A stretch of 14,650 bases of DNA from Treponema sp. (GTDB lineage: Bacteria > Spirochaetota > Spirochaetia > Treponematales > Treponemataceae). Under the pieces are notes generated by a model. It did no database searches, was not told the origin of the DNA, and saw only the letters and a program-made list of their open reading frames with translations. Below are positions 1 through 5,860 of this stretch, one piece after another; position 1 is the first letter of the stretch; each line of letters begins with the position of its first letter. Both the position numbers and the translations under genes were made by a program. The stretch is taken from positions 1 through 14,650 of the forward strand of contig JAEDDW010000044.1 in NCBI GenBank assembly GCA_016293645.1. Direction: 5' to 3'.

Positions 1-1392
1 ACAATGGACTGGCTTGGAATCGATTGGGATGAAGGCGGTTCAAAGGGCGGTGAATACGGTCCTTATGTTCAGTCGGAAAGATTTGAACTTTACAAGAAGT
101 ATGCAATGCAGCTCATCGAAAACGGCGAAGCTTACTACTGCTTCTGTGATGCAGAACGTCTTGAAAGAATCCGCAAGATCCAGACAGAAAACAAGATGGC
201 TCCAGGTTATGACCGTAACTGCCGCCACCTTACTCCAGAAGAAGTAAAGGCAAACCTTGATGCCGGAAAGCCTTATGTTATCCGCCTCAAGGTACCTCTT
301 GAAGGAAAGACAAAGTTTTCAGACCATCTCCTTGGTGACATAGAATGGAACAATGAGGACATTTCTCCGGATCCTGTTCTCCTTAAGAGCGACGGATTCC
401 CAACATATCACCTTGCAAACATCGTGGATGACCATCTCATGAAGGTTTCCCATGTCATGCGTGCTCAGGAATGGATTCCATCTACTCCATTGCACGTTCA
501 GATGTACCGCTCTTTCGGATGGGAACACCCTGAATTCTGCCACCTTCCAATGGTAAACGGAAGCGACGGAAAGAAGCTTTCAAAGCGCCACGGTTCAACA
601 TCATTGAATGAATTCCGTGCCCGCGGTTATCTTCCACAGGCAATCGTAAATTATGTTGCTCTCCTTGGCTGTTCTTATGACGACGGACGCGACATGTACA
701 CTCTTGAAGAACTTGGTCAGAAGTTCCGCCTTGAACACCTTAACAAGGCTCCTGCCGTTTTTGACTACAAGAAGCTTGAATGGTACAACGGCCAGTACAT
801 CCGTGCCCTTACAGACGAAGAACTTTACAAGTGGGTTCTTCCATTCATTACAGGCACAGGTGATGCTACTCTCGAAATCAATCCTGACAACCCACAGCCA
901 AAGCCAAAAGTAGGCCCGGAATACTCAGGTGTTTCCCTCGGTGCAGACGGTGAACCTGTTTGTGTTGATGCTTCAATGAACATGTCATCTGCAGATGTAA
1001 AGAAGCAGCTTATGGCTTTGATGCCGCTCATTAAGGAAAGACTTCACTTCCTTTCCGATGCGGCAGAAATGGTTCACTTCCTCTTTACAGAACCAGCTGT
1101 TCCTGCAAAGGAAAACATCATTCCAAAGAAGCTTGATGAAGCAAAGACAAAGGAAGTTCTTCTAAAGGCTAAGGACTATGTTGCTGAAATTTTCGGAATG
1201 GAACATGAAGCAGCAGAAGAACTGGCAAAGAAATATGCAGAAGAACTTGGAATCAAGCTTGGTGACTTCATGATGCCTGTACGCATGGCTGTTACTGGAT
1301 CAAAGGTTTCGCCACCACTTATCGGTTCAATCTGGATCCTTGGAAAGGAAAGAGCTGTTGCCCGTGTTGAAAGGACACTTGCAGCTTTCTAG
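1..1392 (+). CDS. gltX: Glutamyl-tRNA synthetase, 3' part (N-terminus outside window)
   Basis: Class I aminoacyl-tRNA synthetase that charges tRNA-Glu with glutamate in the cytosol. The frame is open from base 1, so the ATG at position 4 is an internal methionine; the HIGH motif and first part of the Rossmann fold lie upstream of the window. Visible family marks, numbered from that Met: WDEG followed by GPYVQSER near residues 8-26, the zinc/acceptor-region cysteines around 45-75, the KMSKS-loop variant KKLSKRHG at 190-197 followed by a typical FRARGYLPQAIVNYVALLG stretch, then the helical anticodon-binding region and a normal end (VARVERTL). A Pro/Gly-rich stretch at about residues 289-330 looks like an insertion relative to standard bacterial GltX. 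The sequence does not tell whether the enzyme is discriminating or also charges tRNA-Gln. Family assignment is firm. Confidence 0.96.
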   Translation, partial: TMDWLGIDWDEGGSKGGEYGPYVQSERFELYKKYAMQLIENGEAYYCFCDAERLERIRKIQTENKMAPGYDRNCRHLTPEEVKANLDAGKPYVIRLKVPLEGKTKFSDHLLGDIEWNNEDISPDPVLLKSDGFPTYHLANIVDDHLMKVSHVMRAQEWIPSTPLHVQMYRSFGWEHPEFCHLPMVNGSDGKKLSKRHGSTSLNEFRARGYLPQAIVNYVALLGCSYDDGRDMYTLEELGQKFRLEHLNKAPAVFDYKKLEWYNGQYIRALTDEELYKWVLPFITGTGDATLEINPDNPQPKPKVGPEYSGVSLGADGEPVCVDASMNMSSADVKKQLMALMPLIKERLHFLSDAAEMVHFLFTEPAVPAKENIIPKKLDEAKTKEVLLKAKDYVAEIFGMEHEAAEELAKKYAEELGIKLGDFMMPVRMAVTGSKVSPPLIGSIWILGKERAVARVERTLAAF

Positions 1393-1413
1393 ATCCAAAG
1401 TCTTTTAAAACAA

Positions 1414-1566
1414 GAAGAGGCTGTCCAAAAAGTATTTATGCCAAGGTCATTGCATATGGCGGCGGAGCTTCCATAAACCCGCAATGTCTAAATGACCAGT
1501 AGCACTATATAAGGTGGTTTCGACTGCGCTCAACCACCCTGATTTTACTTTTAGGGCAGCCTTATT
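1414..1566. repeat. Composite inverted-repeat element downstream of gltX (MITE-like or structured RNA)
   Basis: Outer arms 1418-1434 and 1546-1562 are inverted copies matching at 15 of 17 positions (aggctgtccaaaaagta against aggctgccctaaaagta). Inside lie nested palindromes: GGTCATT 1445-1451 with AATGACC 1491-1497, an alternative pair CATTGC 1448-1453 with GCAATG 1481-1486, TATGG 1455-1459 with CCATA 1471-1475, and a separate hairpin GGTGGTT 1513-1519 with AACCACC 1532-1538. The folded plus-strand RNA would be a closing stem with two arms, followed by a T-run (1565-1572), so it may also end gltX transcription. No coding sequence is seen in it. The arms resemble termini of short non-autonomous elements; no clear target-site duplication was found. 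Confidence 0.7.
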
Positions 1567-1593
1567 TTTTTTGTTGATGAACTGAACTGTTTT

Positions 1594-2214
1594 CTAGTTT
1601 GTCATTGCCTTTCTGCAAAGAGGGATGAGCATTCCTCCTGCGGCATTTCCCAAAGTCATGATCATAAGGTAACCAAGACTTGAAGCATTCCAGGCACTTG
1701 CAATGCTGAAGTAGAACATGTTTGCGATGCAGTGTTCGAATCCGCTCAAGATGAAGACGATTACAGGGAGGAAAATAGCAAGGAACTTTCCGACTGAATG
1801 TTCAATTTTCTTGTAGCCGTCAGCTGCGATGAACATGAGCATTCCGCAGAAAACTGCAAGGATGAAAATGCTTCCGAGGCTGTCGTTCATTTTCACCTGA
1901 CACATGGAAGATGCTTTTGCTGAGATTCCGGCAATACGGGTGAGAAGAATAAGTTTTGCCATGGTGAAAGTTCCGATAAAGTTTCCGACCCAGATAAGGG
2001 CAACTTCGCCTGCATAGTTCAGCTTATTTTCTACGATGTAACCAACTTTACCGGTATAAAGGTAAAAACCGAAGGTAAGGATGACAAAGAGACCTGTTCC
2101 GAATAATGCTGCTCCGACTACCTTACTTTCACAGCTCAAAAAAACAGTTCCTCCGATTCCGATTGCAATTCCAGTAAGAAATGCGCGTACAAGAATATTG
2201 ATGATAGATTTCAT
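1594..2214 (-). CDS. Formate/nitrite transporter (FNT) family channel, compact form
   Basis: Predicted inner-membrane channel for a small monovalent anion (formate, nitrite or hydrosulfide; the substrate cannot be read from sequence). The 206 residues hold six hydrophobic segments: about 8-28, 32-54, 66-92, 112-131, 142-168 and 178-200. Family marks are GNFIGTF in segment 3, GFEHCIANMF with the conserved pore histidine at about H161 in segment 5, and TLGNAAGG near the end. FocA and NirC are about 260-285 residues, so this copy lacks most terminal and loop extensions, although all six segments and both half-helix motifs seem present. It is divergent from argJ. There is no Shine-Dalgarno site before the ATG, and the -10 box lies only 9 nt upstream. 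Family assignment is good; substrate unknown. Confidence 0.88.
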   Translation of the reverse strand: MKSIINILVRAFLTGIAIGIGGTVFLSCESKVVGAALFGTGLFVILTFGFYLYTGKVGYIVENKLNYAGEVALIWVGNFIGTFTMAKLILLTRIAGISAKASSMCQVKMNDSLGSIFILAVFCGMLMFIAADGYKKIEHSVGKFLAIFLPVIVFILSGFEHCIANMFYFSIASAWNASSLGYLMIMTLGNAAGGMLIPLCRKAMTN

Positions 2215-2251
2215 AGTAGTGTCATTATATAAAAATCAGGAATATTGTAAA
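2215..2251 (-). promoter_or_regulatory. Sigma70-type promoter of the FNT gene, with almost no leader
   Basis: On the minus strand, TTTACA (2251-2246), a 16-bp spacer and a perfect TATAAT (2229-2224) precede the ATG at 2214. Only nine bases (GACACTACT) separate the -10 box from the ATG, so the mRNA would begin within a few bases of the start codon. No purine-rich ribosome site is present. Confidence 0.6.
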
Positions 2252-2257
2252 ATAGTG

Positions 2258-2286
2258 TTGCAAAAAAAAGTTCAAAATAGTATATT
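2258..2286 (+). promoter_or_regulatory. Sigma70-type promoter of argJ
   Basis: TTGCAA (2258-2263), 17-bp spacer, TATATT (2281-2286). Transcription would start near 2292-2294, leaving a leader of about 26 nt that holds the Shine-Dalgarno site of argJ. This also argues against the earlier in-frame ATG at 2298, which would lie almost at the 5' end. It is back to back with the FNT promoter. Confidence 0.65.
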
Positions 2287-2323
2287 TATGCAAAATTATG
2301 CAAGAGGAGTGTATATTTATGCA
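2286..2323 (+). promoter_or_regulatory. Three phased TTATGCA heptamers over the argJ transcription and translation start
   Basis: TTATGCA occurs at 2286-2292, 2296-2302 and 2317-2323, start-to-start distances of 10 and 21 bp, so all face the same side of the helix. The first and third are part of a 12-bp direct repeat (TATATTTATGCA, 2281-2292 and 2312-2323). They overlap the -10 box, the start region and the ATG. A repressor site, possibly for arginine control, is an inference; the match to the known ArgR box is poor. Confidence 0.4.
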
Positions 2324-3542
2324 TTTTATTGATGGCGGAGTTTGTGCTCCAGATGGTTTCACTGCCAACGGCGTATTGTGCAAGTTTAAGTCTTCAAGAA
2401 CAACTTACGATCTTGCAATGATCTATTCAGAGAAGCTTTGTACAACAGCAGGACTTTTTACTCAGAACCGCGTCAAGGCAGAAAGCGTAAAACTTACAAA
2501 ACAGCATATTGCAGATGGTGTGGCTCAGGCTGTGATCGCAAACAGCGGAAACGCAAACTGCTGTACTGGTGCCCAGGGAGCCGCCAATGCACTCCGTATG
2601 GCAGAACTCTGCGCAAAAGAATGTGGTGTAAAAACTGAAGATGTCATCGTATGTCAGACAGGTGTCATCGGTCAGCAGATGGACATAAAGAAGGTTGAGG
2701 ACAATGTTGCTTCACTCAAGGCCGGTCTTTCAAAGGAAGGCCATGAAAAGGCAAGACAGGCAATCATGACGACAGACACCCAGTACAAGGAATGTGCTGT
2801 TGAGACGGAAATCGGCGGAAAGAAAGTCCATATCGGTGCCATGTGCAAAGGTTCAGGAATGATCCACATCAATCTTGGAACAATGCTTTCGTTCATGACG
2901 ACAGACTGTGCCATTTCTTCCCAGATGCTTGCAAAGGCTTTGAAGACTTCTGTTGCCGGAACCTACAACTGTGTTTCCATCGACGGTGATACTTCAACAA
3001 ATGATTCCCTCACGATCCTTGCAAACGGAATGGCTGGAAACGCGGAGATTGTTTCTGAAGGAAAAGATTTTGATGCATTCCTTGAAGCGCTCAATGCCAT
3101 CAACACACAGATGGCAAAAAAGATTGCTGCAGACGGAGAGGGTGCCACAAAACTTGTTGAGGTAAATGTGGAAGGTGTCAAAGATGTTGAGACAGCACGC
3201 GGACTTGCAAAGGCTGTGATCTGCTCGAACCTTACAAAGGCCGCCATGTTCGGTGCCGATGCAAACTGGGGAAGAATCCTCTGTGCCATGGGTTACAGCG
3301 GATTTGAATTTACTCCTGAAAAGACAGATGTTTATTTTGAAAGCGGAAGTCCTTCAGAAAAGATCATGGTTTTTGAACAGGGAGTTCCGTTGAACTTTGA
3401 TGAGGATCTTGCAAAAAAGATCTTGAGCGAAAAAGAAATCAAGATCAATGTTTTCTGCAAGGATGGAAATGCAAAGGGAACCGCATGGGGCTGTGATCTT
3501 ACATACGACTATGTAAAAATCAACGGAGATTACAGGACTTGA
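2319..3542 (+). CDS. argJ: Glutamate N-acetyltransferase / ornithine acetyltransferase ArgJ
   Basis: Transfers the acetyl group from N-acetylornithine to glutamate, giving ornithine and N-acetylglutamate (cyclic arginine route); some family members also use acetyl-CoA. The 407-residue protein begins MHFIDGGVCAPDGFTANG, as the family does. It has the KGSGMIHINLGTMLSF region, in which Thr188 is the expected self-cleavage site and nucleophile, then the TTDC motif, the CSNLTKAAMFGADANWGRI block and the end NGDYRT. An in-frame ATG at 2298 was not chosen because the Shine-Dalgarno site (AGGAG, 2305-2309, 9 nt before ATG 2319) lies inside that extension. First gene of the arg cluster. Odd point: the usual PNMAT before the nucleophile reads INLGT here. 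Confidence 0.95.
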   Translation: MHFIDGGVCAPDGFTANGVLCKFKSSRTTYDLAMIYSEKLCTTAGLFTQNRVKAESVKLTKQHIADGVAQAVIANSGNANCCTGAQGAANALRMAELCAKECGVKTEDVIVCQTGVIGQQMDIKKVEDNVASLKAGLSKEGHEKARQAIMTTDTQYKECAVETEIGGKKVHIGAMCKGSGMIHINLGTMLSFMTTDCAISSQMLAKALKTSVAGTYNCVSIDGDTSTNDSLTILANGMAGNAEIVSEGKDFDAFLEALNAINTQMAKKIAADGEGATKLVEVNVEGVKDVETARGLAKAVICSNLTKAAMFGADANWGRILCAMGYSGFEFTPEKTDVYFESGSPSEKIMVFEQGVPLNFDEDLAKKILSEKEIKINVFCKDGNAKGTAWGCDLTYDYVKINGDYRT

Positions 3543-3571
3543 TTCATGATTCGTAGTTACGGATCATGAAT
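3542..3571. promoter_or_regulatory. 30-bp palindrome between argJ and argB
   Basis: ATTCATGAT (3542-3550) and ATCATGAAT (3563-3571) are perfect inverted copies. Inside, CGTA (3552-3555) faces TACG (3558-3561), with one T/G position between the blocks, so nearly the whole 30 bp is symmetric. It begins on the last base of the argJ stop codon and ends 9 nt before the argB ribosome site. No T-run follows, so it is not a standard terminator. It could be an operator, an mRNA processing or stabilising hairpin, or a translation control element. Confidence 0.55.
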
Positions 3572-3594
3572 TGCTGAATGAAGGAGACATGAAA

Positions 3595-4497
3595 ATGGCA
3601 GATGAAAATGCAACTGGCAAAATAAATTCAAGGTTGGATAGTGATACCTGGTCAAGCGTTCTTGTTCAGGCCCTTCCATACTTTAAGCACTGGGTAGGAA
3701 AGACTGTTGTCGTCAAGTACGGTGGAAATGCCATGCTTAACGAGGATCTCAAACGCTATGTAATGGAAGACATTGTTCTTCTCAATACAATCGGCATCAA
3801 GGTTGTTCTTGTTCACGGCGGTGGACCTGAAATCAATGCCATGCTTGAAAAAGTCGGCAAGGAATCAAAGTTCATCAATGGTCTTCGCTATACAGATGCG
3901 GAAACCATGGAAATCGTTCAGATGGTTCTTGCAGGTAAGCTTAACAAGGGAATCGTCGGAATGCTGGTTCAGCAGGGCGGAAAGGCTGTTGGTTTAAGCG
4001 GAACTGACGGCGGCCTTATTCGCGCAAAGAAACTTGATAAGGGAGATGGAGTTGACTACGGTTTTGTCGGTGAAGTTACACAGGTAAATCCAGAAATCGT
4101 ACAGAGCCTTCTTAATGAAGGTGTGATTCCAGTAGTTTCCACTATTGCGTTGAGCGAAACTGAAGAAAACGTGCGTTATAACATAAATGCTGATACTGCT
4201 GCCGCAAAAATTGCGATCGCACTTGAGGCAGAAAAATTCGTTCAGCTTACAAATGTTCCTGGTGTATTGAAGGATATGAATGATCCTTCAAGCCTTATCC
4301 AGCGAATTCATTTGAACGATGTGCAGAAATATTTTGACGATGGCATTATTTCCGGTGGTATGATACCTAAGATTGAATGTTGTCTCCTTGCTCGTAATGG
4401 CGGTGTTCCAAGAACCCACATCATTGACGGTCGTGTTCCACATTCTCTGCTGATTGAAATGTTTTCAGACAGAGGAATAGGAACTATGATTTACTAA
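3595..4497 (+). CDS. argB: Acetylglutamate kinase ArgB, probably arginine-inhibited type
   Basis: Phosphorylates N-acetylglutamate with ATP, the second step to ornithine, in the cytosol. The 300-residue protein shows the amino-acid kinase fold marks: VVKYGGNAM with Lys41, VHGGGPEIN (74-80), RYTDAETMEIVQMVLAGK, GLSGTDGGLI, INADTAAAKIAIAL, ISGGMIPK with Lys259, and an end in GIGTMIY. About 30 residues precede the kinase core, including an amphipathic stretch (SSVLVQALPYFKHW) like the N-helix of hexameric, arginine-sensitive kinases; feedback control at this step also fits the presence of ArgJ. ATG 3595 was chosen because AAGGAG (3581-3586) stands 8 nt before it; ATG 3589 would leave only 2 nt, and TTG 3571 overlaps the palindrome. 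Confidence 0.95.
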   Translation: MADENATGKINSRLDSDTWSSVLVQALPYFKHWVGKTVVVKYGGNAMLNEDLKRYVMEDIVLLNTIGIKVVLVHGGGPEINAMLEKVGKESKFINGLRYTDAETMEIVQMVLAGKLNKGIVGMLVQQGGKAVGLSGTDGGLIRAKKLDKGDGVDYGFVGEVTQVNPEIVQSLLNEGVIPVVSTIALSETEENVRYNINADTAAAKIAIALEAEKFVQLTNVPGVLKDMNDPSSLIQRIHLNDVQKYFDDGIISGGMIPKIECCLLARNGGVPRTHIIDGRVPHSLLIEMFSDRGIGTMIY

Positions 4498-4523
4498 AAA
4501 AAATCCATCCTTGGATTTTTTTT
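4496..4523 (+). terminator. Intrinsic terminator after argB
   Basis: A-run plus TCCA (4496-4507), loop TCCT (4508-4511), TGGA plus T-run (4512-4523): twelve A/T-rich base pairs starting inside the argB stop codon. The GC content of the stem is low, so some read-through to argD is plausible. It is symmetric, so it could work in both directions. Confidence 0.7.
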
Positions 4524-4528
4524 AGTGA

Positions 4529-4590
4529 CGAGTTTCAATTCAGCCGCGTCCGCGTCTGTTTTTTGCTTCGCAAAAAAGCATTGAAACTCG
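4529..4590. repeat. Inverted-repeat element between argB and argD
   Basis: CGAGTTTCAAT (4529-4539) and ATTGAAACTCG (4580-4590) are perfect 11-bp inverted copies. They enclose a second perfect hairpin, TTTTTTGC (4559-4566) with GCAAAAAA (4570-4577), and a tandem CCGCGT pair (4544-4555). A short T-run (4594-4598) follows the right arm. It could be a dispersed palindromic repeat or a second, tandem terminator. It does not look coding. Confidence 0.6.
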
Positions 4591-4616
4591 CGGTTTTTGT
4601 AGCTGAAACTAATGAC

Positions 4617-4632
4617 GCGCCGTCCTTGGCGC
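4617..4632 (+). promoter_or_regulatory. Small GC hairpin in the argD leader
   Basis: GCGCC (4617-4621) pairs with GGCGC (4628-4632) around the loop GTCCTT. It sits 4 nt upstream of the argD ribosome site (AAAGGGA, 4637-4643). I could not see a convincing promoter between the argB terminator and argD. Confidence 0.35.
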
Positions 4633-4649
4633 TATGAAAGGGAATTATT

Positions 4650-5807
4650 ATGGGAAACAAACAGATATTGAATAATTACGGATCCTTTGATGTTACCTTT
4701 GTAAAAGGAAAAGGATCCATATTGACAGATGTAAATGGCAAACAGTATGTCGACTTTCTTGCCGGTATTGCAGTCAACTGTCTTGGACATAACTACAAGC
4801 CGCTTGTAAAGGCTGTTGCAGCGCAGGCAAAAAAGCAGATCCACATCTGCAATTACTTCACAAGCGACATCGGAAATGAATACGCCGCAAAACTTTTGAA
4901 GGCTACTGGATTTGAAGGAGTCTTCTTTGGAAATTCCGGTGCAGAAGCCAATGAATGTGCCGTCAAGCTTGCAAGAAAGTATGGATGGCTCAACGGCGGC
5001 GAAAGGAGAAGGACTATCGTTACATTGAAGAAGTCCTTCCACGGAAGACCTCTTACAACTCTTACTGCTACAGGTCAGGACAAATTCCACCCTGAATGCT
5101 TTGGACCTTATGTTGAAGGATTCAGATATCTTGAACCAAATGATTTTGAGGCTCTCAAGACAGCATTCGACGATACTGTTGCAGCCGTAATGTTTGAACC
5201 TGTTCAGTGCGAAGGTGGAGTTCTTCCGCTTGATAAGGAATGGGCAAAGGCATGTGCCAAGGCTGCCCGTGATGCTGGTGCCATTGTTATCTGTGATGAA
5301 GTTCAGACTGGAATGGGAAGATGCGGAAGCCTTTTGTGCTCTGACATCTACGGTGTTGAACCTGAAGTTGTAACACTTGCCAAGGCCATTGCCGGTGGTG
5401 TTCCGATGGGAGCCTGCATGTGGCGCGGAAAGGGCAATGTGTTTGCAGCCGGTGACCATCAGTCTACTTTCGGTGGAAATCCTCTTGCCTGCAGCGCAGC
5501 CAATGTTGTTCTTGATGAGCTTACAAAGCCTGGTTTCATGGATTCTGTGAACGAAAAAGGAAATTATATCCGCGAAACGATAAAGAGCTGGAATCTTCCT
5601 TGCGTGGTTGAAGTTCGTGGTATGGGGCTTGTGATCGGAGTTCAGGTAAAGTCAAATCCTGTTGAATATGAAAAAGCATGTCTGGCAAAGGGACTTCTTT
5701 TCTCGACGGCAGGTAATGATGTCCTTCGTTTTGTTCCGCCTTTGAACATCTCAAAAAAGGACATTGACAGAGGACTTGCAATTCTTAAGGAAGTTCTTGA
5801 AGCATAG
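4650..5807 (+). CDS. argD: Acetylornithine aminotransferase ArgD (class III, PLP)
   Basis: Converts N-acetylglutamate semialdehyde and glutamate to N-acetylornithine and 2-oxoglutarate, using pyridoxal phosphate, in the cytosol. The 385 residues match the usual length. Motifs in order: VDFLAGIAVNCLGH (about 30-43), NSGAEANECAVKLAR with G97-N101, KSFHGR before the TLTATGQ segment, FEPVQCEGG, CDEVQTGMGR with Asp216 for the cofactor ring nitrogen, LAKAIAGGVPMGA with the Schiff-base Lys245, and STFGGNPLACSAA. The start has a good ribosome site (AAAGGGA, 6 nt spacing). Position next to argJ and argB supports the arginine role over other class III enzymes such as 4-aminobutyrate or succinylornithine aminotransferases. 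ArgC, needed to supply its substrate, is not in this window. Confidence 0.93.
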   Translation: MGNKQILNNYGSFDVTFVKGKGSILTDVNGKQYVDFLAGIAVNCLGHNYKPLVKAVAAQAKKQIHICNYFTSDIGNEYAAKLLKATGFEGVFFGNSGAEANECAVKLARKYGWLNGGERRRTIVTLKKSFHGRPLTTLTATGQDKFHPECFGPYVEGFRYLEPNDFEALKTAFDDTVAAVMFEPVQCEGGVLPLDKEWAKACAKAARDAGAIVICDEVQTGMGRCGSLLCSDIYGVEPEVVTLAKAIAGGVPMGACMWRGKGNVFAAGDHQSTFGGNPLACSAANVVLDELTKPGFMDSVNEKGNYIRETIKSWNLPCVVEVRGMGLVIGVQVKSNPVEYEKACLAKGLLFSTAGNDVLRFVPPLNISKKDIDRGLAILKEVLEA

Positions 5808-5824
5808 ATTTATCTTGTATTCCA

Positions 5825-5853
5825 TTGTAAATCAACGCAAGAATTAGTAAAAT
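5825..5853 (+). promoter_or_regulatory. Possible promoter of the TP0751-like gene
   Basis: TTGTAA (5825-5830), 17-bp spacer, TAAAAT (5848-5853), then seven bases (AAGCGTA) and the ATG at 5861. No Shine-Dalgarno site is evident. Matches are modest in AT-rich DNA. The gene may also be read through from argD, 53 bp upstream, because no terminator is seen between them. Confidence 0.4.
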
Positions 5854-5860
5854 AAGCGTA

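Noticed and set aside
2298..2318. Upstream ATG giving a 7-residue longer ArgJ
   Set aside because: The Shine-Dalgarno site for ATG 2319 lies inside this extension and the family start aligns with 2319.
3571..3594. TTG or first ATG (3589) as the argB start
   Set aside because: TTG 3571 has no ribosome site and sits in the palindrome; ATG 3589 is only 2 nt after AAGGAG. ATG 3595 has ideal spacing.
4632..5459. Long open frame (275 codons) on the minus strand
   Set aside because: It lies wholly inside argD in the antisense frame, its product is Cys/Ser/Phe-rich without any domain, and it has no ribosome site. argD is certain.
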